DNA of 64,000 bases from Flavobacteriales bacterium. GTDB lineage: Bacteria; Bacteroidota; Bacteroidia; Flavobacteriales; UBA7430. This document shows positions 35,403 to 44,096 of the stretch, one piece after another (position 1 is the first letter of the stretch; every line of letters starts with the position of its first letter). Under the pieces are notes generated by a model that did not search any database, had not been told where the DNA came from, and was given only the letters and a program-made list of their open reading frames with translations. Made by a program: the position numbers and the translations under genes. The stretch covers positions 1-64,000 of the forward strand of contig JAKMFX010000034.1 in the NCBI GenBank assembly GCA_022425195.1. The letters run 5' to 3'.

Positions 35403-35434
35403 AAAAAAAAGCACCTACATTTCTGCAAGTGCTT
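35403..35434 (-). terminator. Terminator after the tRNA gene
   Basis: On the minus strand AAGCACTTGCA pairs with TGTAGGTGCTT (two G-U pairs) around a GAAA tetraloop, followed by eight T. It lies nine nt after the tRNA 3' end. Confidence 0.85.
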
Positions 35435-35442
35435 TGTTTTTG

Positions 35443-35516
35443 TGGGCCCACCTGGGCTCGAACCAGGGACCCCTTGATTATGAGTCAAGTGCTCTAACCA
35501 GCTGAGCTATAGGCCC
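35443..35516 (-). tRNA. tRNA with CAU anticodon, probably tRNA-Ile2 (lysidine-modified)
   Basis: 74-nt cloverleaf on the minus strand: acceptor GGGCCTA/TGGGCCC, D arm GCTCAGCTGGTTAGAGC, anticodon arm CTTGA-CTCATAA-TCAAG with anticodon CAU, T arm CCTGG-TTCGAGC-CCAGG. Discriminator A; CCA is not encoded. The GACTCATAATC anticodon region is the one seen in tRNA-Ile2 read after TilS lysidine modification, rather than initiator or elongator Met. Automated tools often call it Met. Confidence 0.88.
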
Positions 35517-35608
35517 TATTTTTTCAATCTAGCCCTAGGGTGTTGACTGTAAAAATAAGGCTGCAATAATACGCATTATCTTGTTACCTTGCAACGAAAA
35601 TAGGAGAT

Positions 35609-36223
35609 ATGCTACAAGGAGTAAAAAACATCATTTTCGATTTGGGAGGCGTGATTTACGCCATTGACTATCAAAAAACAATTGATGCCTTTGTTGATTT
35701 AGGTATTGATGATTTCGAGAATTTGTATGCCAAGGCGGGGCAATCGGATTTGTTTGATGACCTAGAAACGGGAAAGATTTCCAGAACGGACTTTGTGGAA
35801 CGCATTCAAGGCTTGTTGTCTGTAAAAGTATCTCAAGCGCAAGTGGTGTCGGCATGGAATGCCATGTTGTTGAGATTTATGCCCGATGCGCTGTCTTGTG
35901 TAAAAGGTCTGAAAGACGATTACCGAATTTTCCTATTGAGCAATACCAATGAGATGCACATCGCAGAGATCAAGGCTAGGGTGGGTAAAGAAGCTTTTGA
36001 GGAGTTCAGTACTCTATTCGAAAAGCTTTATCTGTCGCATGAGTTGGGGCTCCGAAAACCCCATGCAGAGGTGTTTGAGTACATTCTTCAGGAAAAGAGT
36101 TTAAAGCCCGAGGAAACCTTATTTATAGACGATTCCATTCAGCACATAGAGGGTGCCCAAAGCCTTGGCTTAAAGGTGCATCATTTGAATGATGAGGAGC
36201 GGATATCTCAGCTCTTACCGTGA
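35609..36223 (+). CDS. HAD-superfamily hydrolase (subfamily IA)
   Basis: 204-residue cytosolic phosphatase-like protein. Motif I is IIFDLGGVIY, where the second Asp of the usual DxD is replaced by Gly, as in many haloacid-dehalogenase and epoxide-hydrolase-N-type members. Motif II is LLSNTNE, motif III GLRKPHAEVF and motif IV LFIDDSIQHIEGA. The substrate is unknown. Its end overlaps the convergent thioesterase by 16 nt. Confidence 0.88.
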   Translation: MLQGVKNIIFDLGGVIYAIDYQKTIDAFVDLGIDDFENLYAKAGQSDLFDDLETGKISRTDFVERIQGLLSVKVSQAQVVSAWNAMLLRFMPDALSCVKGLKDDYRIFLLSNTNEMHIAEIKARVGKEAFEEFSTLFEKLYLSHELGLRKPHAEVFEYILQEKSLKPEETLFIDDSIQHIEGAQSLGLKVHHLNDEERISQLLP

Positions 36224-36603
36224 GGGCAGGGTTTTAAGTTTTCATCCAGGTGAACAAAGACGATGTTGTCTATGGTGATGATGATTTCTTCAGACCCTTT
36301 GATACGAGCGACACATTTTACGGTGATGGAAGTTTTTCCGTAGGCGACCGTTTCCAAACCAATTTCTACGATGTCTCCATTGTGTGCTGGTCTTACAAAG
36401 TTGGTCTCTGACATGTACTTGGTCACCACATTTTTGGTCTCCAGCTGACACATCACATAGATGGCGGCTTCTTCGTCAATCCAGCTCAGGAGCGTTCCTC
36501 CAAATAGTGACCCTCTCGCATTTAAATCTTCCGGTTTGACCAGTTTTCGTGTGTGGTAGATCATTTTTGTCTTCGGTTTTTGTTCTAGGTTATTTTTTGA
36601 CAA
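36208..36603 (-). CDS. Acyl-CoA thioesterase, hotdog fold
   Basis: 131 residues, YciA/BACH-type hotdog thioesterase hydrolysing acyl-CoA. Seen: LNARGSLFGGTLLSWIDEEAAIY, the usual central helix with its conserved Asp/Glu, and KYMSETNFVRPAHNGDIVEIG. It overlaps the epimerase gene upstream by 19 nt and is probably co-transcribed with it. The natural substrate is not predictable. Confidence 0.88.
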   Translation of the reverse strand: MSKNNLEQKPKTKMIYHTRKLVKPEDLNARGSLFGGTLLSWIDEEAAIYVMCQLETKNVVTKYMSETNFVRPAHNGDIVEIGLETVAYGKTSITVKCVARIKGSEEIIITIDNIVFVHLDENLKPCPHGKS

Positions 36604-36989
36604 AGTTCAATAAGTACGCCCTTCGTATCTTTTGGGTGCACGAAGCAAACCCATTGGTTGTCTGCCCCTTTTATTGGATGCTCATTGATGATTTTAAATC
36701 CTTCTTTTTTGAGTCGTTCCATTTCAGCCTTAATGTCTTCCACGGCAAAGGCGATGTGATGGATTCCCTCGCCCTTTTTCTCTATGAATTTGGCTATGGC
36801 ACTGTTGGGGTGGCTTGCCTCTAAAAGCTCAATTTTACTTTCTCCGGTTTGAAAGAAGGAGGTGTTTACACCCTCACTTTCCACCGACTCTATTTTGTAG
36901 GGCGGGCCTCCCAGAAGCTTTTCATAAACTTCATTTGCTTGCTTCAAGTTCTTTACGGCAATGCCAATATGTTCTATCTTTTTCACCAT
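36585..36989 (-). CDS. mce: Methylmalonyl-CoA epimerase
   Basis: 134-residue VOC-family protein interconverting (R)- and (S)-methylmalonyl-CoA. Metal ligands: His in IEHIGIAVKNL, Glu in SKIELLEA, His in IHHIAFAVEDI and Glu in LIELCQ. Used in propionate or branched-chain amino acid breakdown. It lies 1 nt after the ABC exporter stop. Methylmalonyl-CoA mutase is not in the window. Confidence 0.9.
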   Translation of the reverse strand: MVKKIEHIGIAVKNLKQANEVYEKLLGGPPYKIESVESEGVNTSFFQTGESKIELLEASHPNSAIAKFIEKKGEGIHHIAFAVEDIKAEMERLKKEGFKIINEHPIKGADNQWVCFVHPKDTKGVLIELCQKIT

Positions 36990-36990
36990 A

Positions 36991-38826
36991 CTAGGACAGG
37001 TTCTGCATATTGTGCAATTTGTGGTAATGTCCTTTTTGTTCTAGCAATACCTCATGGGTGCCTTGTTCTACAATTTGCCCCTCATTAATCACCACAATTT
37101 CATCTGCATTCTGGATGGTAGACAGGCGATGAGCAATCACTATGGAAGTTCGGTTGGCCATCAGCTTGGTCAGGGCATCCTGAACCAGACGTTCCGATTC
37201 GGTGTCTAGGGCAGAGGTGGCCTCATCTAAAATCAATATCGGTGGGTTTTTCATCACCGCCCGCGCAATGCTCAAGCGTTGCTTTTGTCCGCCAGAAAGT
37301 TTGTGTCCGCCGTCACCAATGTTGTGCTCATAGCCATCTTCCAATTTCTCAATGAACTCGTGGGCATTGGCGATTTTGGCGGCTTCAATGACCTTGTCAA
37401 GCTCCGGGTTTTCAATCCCCAAAGCAATGTTGTTAAAGATGGAGTCGTTGAAGAGGATGGCGTCTTGGGTGACGATCCCCATTTGCTTTCTCAGGTCAAA
37501 GAGTTTGTAATCGCGAACGTCTTTTCCGTCTATCCATAGCGTTCCCTCTTTAAGATCGTAATAGCGGGCAGCGAGGTTTGCAAGGGTAGTCTTTCCACCA
37601 CCTGATTGACCAACCAAGGCAATGGTTTTTCCTTTTGGTATGTCGAGATTGATGTTTCTTAACACCGATTTGTCGTCGTAAGAAAAGTGGGCGTTTTCAA
37701 ACCGAATGGAAGTGCCAAACTTTTCGATACCGCAGGCATTGTCTTTCTCTTTCACCTCGATCTCTGCATCTAATACACTTAGAATCCGCTCAGCAGAGGC
37801 AGCGCCTTTCTGAATGAGGTAATACCCCTGGGAAAGGGATTTTACAGGCGGTAGAATTTGCGAAAAGATGATGATGAAGCCAATGAATGTCTGTGGGCTT
37901 AAGGCAGACAGCTCGGGGTTGTTTTGACTCTCAAAGATGAGGTTTCCTCCGTACCAGATGATAACCACCATCACTAGGGTGCTCAAAAATTCACTCATGG
38001 GAGAGGCCAGCTCTTTTCGTCTTAGGATGCTTGCTGTGATCTTTTGGTGCTTTAGGAGTTCCTCTTCGAATTTATCATTGATTTGCTTTTCTGCGTTGAA
38101 GGCTTTGATGACCCTGAGCCCTGAAATATTTTCTTCAATGGTCGATAATATTCGAGCAATTTGAGCCTGTCCTCGCGTTGACTTCCTCTTTAGCGTTTTC
38201 CCTATGTTTCCAATCACCAGACCGGCAAGAGGGAAGAGGAAGAAAACAATGAGGGTGAGTTTGGCACTCATCGTCATCAAGAAGATGATGGATGCGATGA
38301 TGTTGATGGGATCTCGCACCAAAACACTTAAGGTGTTGATGATGGTGTTTTCCACTTCGGTGACGTCTGTAGTCATCCTAGAAATCAAGTCTCCCTTCCT
38401 CTGTTCCGAAAAATAGGAAATGGACAGGAAGGACATTTTTTCGTGCAGCGCTTTGCGGATGTCCGTCACCACCCCTGTTCGAATGGGAATGAGAACGTAT
38501 TGCGCAAGGTAGCGGGTTAGGTTTTTTAGGAAGAAAGCACTCACAATCCCCACACAGATGAGCCCTAAGGCATTAGAGTCGCCAACGGATTCAATCATCA
38601 CTGTGAGTTTGTAGGAAAGGTATTCTTTGATCCACTCCGTGGAGAAGTCTCCCTCCGGAGCTACGGCAACCTTTTCTTGGGTGCCGAAAAGGATTCCCAA
38701 CATCGGAATGACCAGGGTGATGGAAAACAAACCAAAAAGCACAGAAAGGATGTTAAGGAACACATTGAGAAGTGCCAAATGCTTGTAGGTGTAGGCGAAT
38801 TTTAGAAGTTTAAAAAATGGCTTCAT
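36991..38826 (-). CDS. MsbA-like ABC exporter (fused membrane and ATPase domains)
   Basis: 611 residues: about six transmembrane helices (1-340), then an ABC ATPase with Walker A GQSGGGKTTL, signature LSGGQKQR, Walker B ILILDEATSALD and H-loop IVIAHRLSTI. Architecture of lipid A flippase MsbA and related multidrug exporters; a half-transporter that homodimerises. First gene of the minus unit that also has the epimerase and thioesterase genes. The substrate is unassigned. Confidence 0.9.
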   Translation of the reverse strand: MKPFFKLLKFAYTYKHLALLNVFLNILSVLFGLFSITLVIPMLGILFGTQEKVAVAPEGDFSTEWIKEYLSYKLTVMIESVGDSNALGLICVGIVSAFFLKNLTRYLAQYVLIPIRTGVVTDIRKALHEKMSFLSISYFSEQRKGDLISRMTTDVTEVENTIINTLSVLVRDPINIIASIIFLMTMSAKLTLIVFFLFPLAGLVIGNIGKTLKRKSTRGQAQIARILSTIEENISGLRVIKAFNAEKQINDKFEEELLKHQKITASILRRKELASPMSEFLSTLVMVVIIWYGGNLIFESQNNPELSALSPQTFIGFIIIFSQILPPVKSLSQGYYLIQKGAASAERILSVLDAEIEVKEKDNACGIEKFGTSIRFENAHFSYDDKSVLRNINLDIPKGKTIALVGQSGGGKTTLANLAARYYDLKEGTLWIDGKDVRDYKLFDLRKQMGIVTQDAILFNDSIFNNIALGIENPELDKVIEAAKIANAHEFIEKLEDGYEHNIGDGGHKLSGGQKQRLSIARAVMKNPPILILDEATSALDTESERLVQDALTKLMANRTSIVIAHRLSTIQNADEIVVINEGQIVEQGTHEVLLEQKGHYHKLHNMQNLS

Positions 38827-38995
38827 GAAGGTGAGTCCTTGTCGATTATCGTTACGGTATTATGCAAAGATAAAATTCAAATTGATATGGGTTTCATCTC
38901 TAGAGAGTTTTAAGTGATTCATCTTTGTTTATTGGGGTGAATGAGCCCCTTTGAATTCCTGTCTTTTACTGTTGCTAAATTCTTATCTTTACCCC

Positions 38996-39355
38996 ATGGA
39001 AAGTACACGTCAAAAAAAAGTGGCCCGTCAAATTCAAAAGGATGTGGCCGAGATTTTATTGCAGAAGACCCCTTCAATAGCTCCTGGGGCACTTATTTCA
39101 GTTTCTAAAGTTCGGTTGAGCCCGGACCTGTCTTACGCCAAAGTTTTCCTTTCCGTGTTTCCGCTGAATGATAAGCAAGCCTTTCTAAGTGCTGTGGGTA
39201 ACCATAGCGCAGAAGTTCGAAACGAATTGGGGCGTCGTGTACGTCATCAACTTCGCATTGTTCCCGAGTTGACCTTTTTTATTGACGATTCTGTGGACTA
39301 TGCCGAAAACATAGATCGCTTACTTCGCGGAGAAGACACCAACTTATCTGAATAA
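38996..39355 (+). CDS. rbfA: Ribosome-binding factor A
   Basis: 119 residues from ATG at 38996 (MESTRQKKVARQIQKDVAEIL), the standard N-terminus; the track start at 38951 is an in-frame TTG with no support. KH-like fold protein for 30S maturation and 16S rRNA 5' processing. Other landmarks: ISVSKVRLSPDLSYAKVF and VPELTFFIDDSVDYAENID. It precedes a LolC/E-like gene by 2 nt, a common Bacteroidota pairing. Confidence 0.93.
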   Translation: MESTRQKKVARQIQKDVAEILLQKTPSIAPGALISVSKVRLSPDLSYAKVFLSVFPLNDKQAFLSAVGNHSAEVRNELGRRVRHQLRIVPELTFFIDDSVDYAENIDRLLRGEDTNLSE

Positions 39356-39357
39356 TT

Positions 39358-40578
39358 TTGAATGTTGCCCTTTACATCGCCCGACGCTATTTATTTTCTT
39401 CAAAGAGCAAGAATGCGGTTAATATAATCACGGGTATTTCTGTATTGGGTGTCGCTGTTGGGACCCTAGCACTGGTGGTGGTCTTGTCTGTTTTTAATGG
39501 CTTTGAATCGCTCATTAAGTCCATGTACCATGAGGTTAATGCCGATTTTGTGGTGCGCTCGGTAGCGTCGAAAAGTTTTGGCTCTTCAAGCTATGACCTT
39601 GAGGAATTAAAGGCCCTTGCGCCCTGGGAATCGATTCAAGAGGTATGTGAAGAAAAGGTGTTGTTGCGCTTTGAGGATCAAGAACAAATTGCAAAACTCA
39701 AAGGGGTTCAGCAATGGCCTTCTGATGATTCCCTTCGCATTGAGAAGCACATTTTTAAAGGGCGAAGTTTTAGAGGCAATCAGCGTCAAGACCTCGCCAT
39801 AGTGGGGCAGGCCCTAGCCCACACCTTATCGATTCCCGTGGATCAGTATTATATGCCCTTGCGCGTTTATGTTCCCAATGTATCAGCAAAAGTAGGATCT
39901 CTTGAACGACCTTTTACAGAAGGTTCTTGGTTTGTGTCTGGGATTTATTCCGTTCAAGCGAATCATGACGCTTCTTATGTCTTGTGTTCTTTGAGTTCTG
40001 TCCAAGACTTTTTAGGTAAGCAGCAGCAGGTGACCTCGCTGGAGTTCCAAGCGAAGGATGCCAATGCTGAAAACCTTCAGGAGGCGCTTCAGACGTATTT
40101 TGGTTCCGATTTTGAGGTTAAAAATCGATATCAACAGCAGGCGTTTTTGTACAAGGTGTTGAAAACCGAAAAGTGGGCCATCTTCTTCATCTTATCCTTT
40201 ATCCTGCTCATCGCCACCTTTACCATTGTGGCCTCAGTCATCATGATCGTCTTGGAAAAACGCAAGGACATTTCAAGTCTTTGGGCCATGGGTACTCCAG
40301 AGCATACCATCCAAAGGATTTTCTTTTATGAGGGATTGCTCATCACCTTTTTTGGGGGAGCTATAGGTTTGTTTTTTGGCGTGGTCTTGTGCTTGTTGCA
40401 GCAAAAATTCGGGTTCTTAAAAATTGGCGCACAAGGTTCTTTTGTCATCAATAATTACCCCGTTGAGGTTCAGACGACAGACGTACTTTTGATTATGCTT
40501 ACGGTACTTTCTTTGGGAATGTTGATCACTTGGATTCCAGTGAGACTGTTGAAGCGAAAGTTTATTCAGGGGTCTTAA
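39358..40578 (+). CDS. FtsX/LolC-LolE family permease
   Basis: 406 residues with one N-terminal helix (INIITGISVLGVAVGTLALVVVLSVFNG-type) and three C-terminal helices around a large periplasmic domain, as in lipoprotein-releasing permeases. N-terminus YIARRYLFSSKSKNAVN is typical. The start is TTG at 39358, 2 nt after rbfA; no ATG fits. It probably extracts lipoproteins from the inner membrane with a LolD ATPase encoded elsewhere. Ends overlap with dus by 4 nt. Confidence 0.88.
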   Translation: MNVALYIARRYLFSSKSKNAVNIITGISVLGVAVGTLALVVVLSVFNGFESLIKSMYHEVNADFVVRSVASKSFGSSSYDLEELKALAPWESIQEVCEEKVLLRFEDQEQIAKLKGVQQWPSDDSLRIEKHIFKGRSFRGNQRQDLAIVGQALAHTLSIPVDQYYMPLRVYVPNVSAKVGSLERPFTEGSWFVSGIYSVQANHDASYVLCSLSSVQDFLGKQQQVTSLEFQAKDANAENLQEALQTYFGSDFEVKNRYQQQAFLYKVLKTEKWAIFFILSFILLIATFTIVASVIMIVLEKRKDISSLWAMGTPEHTIQRIFFYEGLLITFFGGAIGLFFGVVLCLLQQKFGFLKIGAQGSFVINNYPVEVQTTDVLLIMLTVLSLGMLITWIPVRLLKRKFIQGS

Positions 40579-41567
40579 CAAAATTGGTAGTCGGCAAATT
40601 GTTCAGAGATTTCATCCAGAATTTCAAACAGTCGTTCTGGTTCGTCGGTGGTGACCAGTTTTTTTCGGTACTCCTTGATGCCGAACATCCCCTTGAAATA
40701 ATTGGTATAGTGCCTACGGGTTTCTACCACACCGAGCACAGGGCCTTTCCATTCTAGCGATCTTTGAAGGTGTTGTTTACAGGCAGCGATGCGCTCTTCT
40801 ATGGAGGGAGGGGCTAATTTTTCTCCCGTTTCTAGGTAGTGTTTTATTTCGTTGAAGATCCATGGGTATCCGATTGAAGCTCGGCCGATCATCATGCCGT
40901 CCACATCGTACCTTTCTTTCATCATTTTGGCCTTCTCGGGCGAGTCGATATCTCCATTGCCAAACACAGGGATGTGCATTCTTGGATTGTTTTTCACTTC
41001 AGAGATGAGGGTCCAGTCGGCTTCCCCTTTGTACATTTGCTTTCGGGTTCTCCCGTGTATGGATATGGCTTTTATGCCTACATCTTGAAGCCTTTCAGCC
41101 ACATCTACAATGTATTTACTTTCCTCGTTCCAACCCAATCTTGTCTTTACGGTCACAGGCAGGTCGGTAGATTTTACGATCTCTTCCGTCATGCGAACCA
41201 TTTTGGGAATGTCTTTTAATATTCCAGCGCCAGCACCTTTACAGGCTACTTTCTTTACGGGGCATCCGTAATTGATGTCGATGATGTCGGGTTTTGCTTG
41301 CGCTGTAATTTCCGCAGCTTCGCGCATGGAATTGATGTCGTAGCCAAAAATTTGAATGCCCATGGGGCGCTCGTATTCAAAGATGTCTAGTTTTTGAACA
41401 CTTTTGGCAGCATCGCGAATCAAGCCCTCTGAGGAGATGAATTCCGTGTACATCAAATCTGCTCCGTGCTGTTTGCAGAGTTCACGAAAAGGGGGGTCGC
41501 TAACATCCTCCATGGGAGCCAGCAAAAGGGGGTAGTCCCCAAGTTCTATATTTCCTATCTTTACCAC
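40575..41567 (-). CDS. dusB: tRNA-dihydrouridine synthase
   Basis: FMN enzyme reducing uridines in the tRNA D loop. I place the start at GTG 41567 (VVKIGNIELGDYPLLLAPM), the normal N-terminus; the track ATG at 41603 would overlap the divergent protease gene. 330 residues. Seen: APMEDVSDPPFREL, IDINYGCPVKKVACKGAGAGIL with the catalytic Cys, SIHGRTRKQMYKGEADW and VFGNGDIDSPEKA. Confidence 0.92.
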   Translation of the reverse strand: MVKIGNIELGDYPLLLAPMEDVSDPPFRELCKQHGADLMYTEFISSEGLIRDAAKSVQKLDIFEYERPMGIQIFGYDINSMREAAEITAQAKPDIIDINYGCPVKKVACKGAGAGILKDIPKMVRMTEEIVKSTDLPVTVKTRLGWNEESKYIVDVAERLQDVGIKAISIHGRTRKQMYKGEADWTLISEVKNNPRMHIPVFGNGDIDSPEKAKMMKERYDVDGMMIGRASIGYPWIFNEIKHYLETGEKLAPPSIEERIAACKQHLQRSLEWKGPVLGVVETRRHYTNYFKGMFGIKEYRKKLVTTDEPERLFEILDEISEQFADYQFC

Positions 41568-41601
41568 TTCTGAAAAATATTCGCAAAAATACGAAAAACA
41601 C

Positions 41602-42522
41602 ATGGGATTTAGCCTTGTAGAGAAAACTAGAGGTATCTGGTCAAAGAAAAGTTATTCAACCTTGTTGTATTACTTCCCCATTGTCATTGTGATGGGGCTT
41701 ATGAGCTCACATATAGTGGGTGCTTTTATTTGTCAGTGGGTCTTTGATATCAGTTTCTTTTCGAGCACAAAGGAGGTTTTTGATCCTGAAAATAAAGACT
41801 TGATTGACGCCATGAAGGTGATGCAGTTTTTTAATGCGGTAGGAACTTTTATCATACCGGCATTTGCATTTTTGCACTTGCGAGGTGTGGAAAAGCCTGC
41901 TCAGTATTTGAAATGGCAAAACCCTTTGTCCGTGGTAGCGATGCTATCTATGTTGATCATGGCTTTTGCGATGATTCCTGTGGCCAACTTTTTGGGTTTC
42001 TTAAACGAAGGTTTATACCTACCAGAGTTTTTGGACTTTCTCAGAGTCATTGAAGAGCAAACCCTCCGCGTAACCGAACAATTTTTAATCATGGATACCT
42101 ATTTAGATTTGGTGCTTATGATTCTTTTAATAGGTGTCGTGGCTGCCCTAGGTGAAGAACTATTGTTTCGCGGAGTGCTGCAAAATTTATTTCTGGAATG
42201 GTGGGGGTCTAAGCATTTGGCCGTTTGGATAACAGCCTTGTTGTTTAGTGTCATACACCTTCAATACCACGCCATTTTACCCCGCTTTATATTGGGTGCC
42301 CTCATCGGTTATGTATATGTACAATCGGGCAACCTGAGAAGTTCGATTTATCTTCACTTTTTCTACAACACCACCCTGTTGATCATTACATTTTTAATTC
42401 AGCACAGTGGCATCCACTCTTCATGGGAGTTCATTGGTACAGAGCAATTTTTAATTGTACTCTTTTCGATGATTGTTCTGGGCTTATTTCTGTTTAAGGT
42501 GCCATTGTCAAAAAGAGATTGA
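41602..42522 (+). CDS. CPBP-family intramembrane glutamic endopeptidase
   Basis: 306 residues, about seven to eight helices. Motif 1 is GEELLFRGVLQN (EExxxR), motif 2 FSVIHLQYHAIL and motif 3 HFFYNTT, the Abi/CAAX protease signature. Such proteins process prenylated or secreted peptides or act in immunity and regulation; the substrate is unknown. The N-terminus is divergent from dus, and two stem-loops follow the stop. Confidence 0.9.
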   Translation: MGFSLVEKTRGIWSKKSYSTLLYYFPIVIVMGLMSSHIVGAFICQWVFDISFFSSTKEVFDPENKDLIDAMKVMQFFNAVGTFIIPAFAFLHLRGVEKPAQYLKWQNPLSVVAMLSMLIMAFAMIPVANFLGFLNEGLYLPEFLDFLRVIEEQTLRVTEQFLIMDTYLDLVLMILLIGVVAALGEELLFRGVLQNLFLEWWGSKHLAVWITALLFSVIHLQYHAILPRFILGALIGYVYVQSGNLRSSIYLHFFYNTTLLIITFLIQHSGIHSSWEFIGTEQFLIVLFSMIVLGLFLFKVPLSKRD

Positions 42523-42539
42523 CAGGTTTTTCAACAACA

Positions 42540-42568
42540 AGTCCCCATTCGCAAAACAAATGGGGACT
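42540..42568. other. Stem-loop after the CPBP protease gene
   Basis: Perfect 10-bp stem AGTCCCCATT/AATGGGGACT with loop CGCAAAACA, 17 nt after the stop. No T-run follows on the plus strand, so it could be an mRNA 3'-end structure rather than a full terminator. Confidence 0.5.
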
Positions 42569-42672
42569 CGGCCAACTTAAAAAACATGTTGAAAATGAAA
42601 GTCTTTATAAAACTAGTTGATTGCTGATCTATGCGCAATAGGTGAAATCACTCAATTTTGAATTTGAGTCAT

Positions 42673-42704
42673 AAAAAAAGGGAAGCCATGGCTTCCCTTT
42701 TTTT
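42673..42704. terminator. Bidirectional terminator, 32-bp perfect palindrome
   Basis: A7-GGGAAGCCA / TGGCTTCCC-T7 is an exact palindrome. It would terminate the ExbB/ExbD operon on the minus strand (stop at 42721) and the plus-strand protease transcript. Confidence 0.85.
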
Positions 42705-42720
42705 CTTTTCATCCTCAAGA

Positions 42721-43188
42721 TCAATCGACACTTGAATAGGTAGCGTAATTAATCTTGTAGGCCTGCGCTTTCCGTAATTCTTGTTTGATGTCAGTGATGA
42801 GGCCCATCTTAGCATCTACATCTGCCTTGATACAGGTAATCAGTTGCGGCTTTTTTTCTTCTGCTGTGGCTTCTCTTTTTGAAGCGACAAATTCTTGAAT
42901 GTCACTCGCCAATTTGAAGGAGTCATTCAACTGAATTCTAGGTTCCGTTCCAAATTTTGACTGCATGCCTGTAACAGGTGCACCCACGTATATATAGCTA
43001 CAGAGTGATTTGTCTTCAATTTTTTTCACCTCCGATGCTTGCGGTAGTGCGTTCTCAACCAATAGTGTTGTTTCTCTCATCACCGTGGTGACCATGAAGA
43101 AGAACAACAGCATAAAAACGATGTCGGGAAGAGAGGCTGTTGAGATGGCCGGAGTTCCACTCCCTTTTTTCTTCTTAAATCTGCTCAT
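42721..43188 (-). CDS. ExbD/TolR-family protein (copy 2)
   Basis: 155 residues: one N-terminal helix with the conserved ASLPDIVFMLLFFFMVTTVM (Asp in the membrane), then a periplasmic domain. Part of a proton-driven motor with the ExbB homologue, energising TonB-type uptake or the cell envelope. It starts one nt before the stop boundary of the other ExbD gene, as the last of four genes. Confidence 0.9.
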   Translation of the reverse strand: MSRFKKKKGSGTPAISTASLPDIVFMLLFFFMVTTVMRETTLLVENALPQASEVKKIEDKSLCSYIYVGAPVTGMQSKFGTEPRIQLNDSFKLASDIQEFVASKREATAEEKKPQLITCIKADVDAKMGLITDIKQELRKAQAYKINYATYSSVD

Positions 43189-43734
43189 TTAGTTTCCTCC
43201 TGCATTTTTGGGTTCTGCTTCAGAAATTTTCTCAGGAAACATCTTTCGGATTTCCTTTTTTCTATCGCCTTTCAGTTCTGTGTAGTTCAGGCCAAATTTC
43301 TTTTGCGCTTCTCGATCTCTGAGCTCGCGGTAAGCTGCGGAGAGTTCGTTTTGGACTTTGATGTACATCTCGTAGGAAGTCCCACGGTCGTTTTGAAGCG
43401 AAATAATGGCTTTTTGAGGGTTGTCAGATAAGGAGGGGTTTTTGCCCCAGTTGTCTAAAAACTTTTTGGCTCCCGCTCTCAATTGAGAGATCTCCATCAA
43501 TTCTTCTTCCACCAAAAGTTGGTCTTTAGCATTGACCAATACCACATATATGTTTTTGGCTTTGATCTGAGAATCATCAATGATCTGCTCCTCATCTTCA
43601 GGCATCGCAGGAAGTTTTCGGACTAGGCCGGTGTCAACATCCATCGTGGTGGTGACCAGGAAAAAGATGAGTAGCAAAAATGCGATGTCTGCCATCGATC
43701 CTGCGTTAATTTCGGGTAATGATCTTCTAGACAT
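43189..43734 (-). CDS. ExbD/TolR-family protein (copy 1)
   Basis: 181 residues; N-terminal helix INAGSMADIAFLLLIFFLVTTTM with the conserved Asp, then a longer periplasmic domain than copy 2 with a charged C-terminus rich in Lys/Glu (RKEIRKMFPEKISEAEPK). Paired ExbD copies beside one ExbB are common in Bacteroidota and may form a heteromeric stator. Confidence 0.9.
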   Translation of the reverse strand: MSRRSLPEINAGSMADIAFLLLIFFLVTTTMDVDTGLVRKLPAMPEDEEQIIDDSQIKAKNIYVVLVNAKDQLLVEEELMEISQLRAGAKKFLDNWGKNPSLSDNPQKAIISLQNDRGTSYEMYIKVQNELSAAYRELRDREAQKKFGLNYTELKGDRKKEIRKMFPEKISEAEPKNAGGN

Positions 43735-43737
43735 TGC

Positions 43738-44070
43738 CTATTTGTTAAGCATTTTTGATACCTCTGTATAGACTGTAGTCAGTATCGCTCCAACGGCCAA
43801 TACATAGAATACAATAAGACCTGCGCCAACTTGTCTGGACTGTGATTCGGTCACATCGAATTTCATAAAGTGATCCGTCACCTCATCAGATGCAATAAGT
43901 AGAGCAATGATGTAGATGAGCAACAATGCCCCGACAGTAATTCCTACTTGCTTCGCCTTTTTGGGATGCGAAATCAAATGTTTTATTGGAAATGCGATCG
44001 CAGATATCGTAGCCGCTGCGATTAAAATGTAGGTAAGAATAATACCGTAATTTGCCATGAAATCTCCCAT
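43738..44070 (-). CDS. Small membrane protein in the ExbB/ExbD operon
   Basis: I recognise no named family. 110 residues (106 if starting at the second Met, MANYG), with three hydrophobic segments: GIILTYILIAAATISAIAF, VGALLLIYIIALLIA and AGLIVFYVLAVGAILTTVY. It lies between the ExbB homologue (26 nt) and ExbD copy 1 (3 nt). Position suggests an accessory of the motor complex. Confidence 0.75.
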   Translation of the reverse strand: MGDFMANYGIILTYILIAAATISAIAFPIKHLISHPKKAKQVGITVGALLLIYIIALLIASDEVTDHFMKFDVTESQSRQVGAGLIVFYVLAVGAILTTVYTEVSKMLNK

Positions 44071-44096
44071 TTCAATATGTTTTAACGGTTTGTATG

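Noticed and set aside
35443-35516. Calling the tRNA as tRNA-Met
   Set aside because: The anticodon is CAU, but GACTCATAATC and the arm sequences fit tRNA-Ile2; I kept the Ile2 call with that caveat.
41568-41603. Upstream ATG start for dus
   Set aside because: It would overlap the divergent protease start, and the extra 12 residues do not match the family; GTG at 41567 gives the usual N-terminus.
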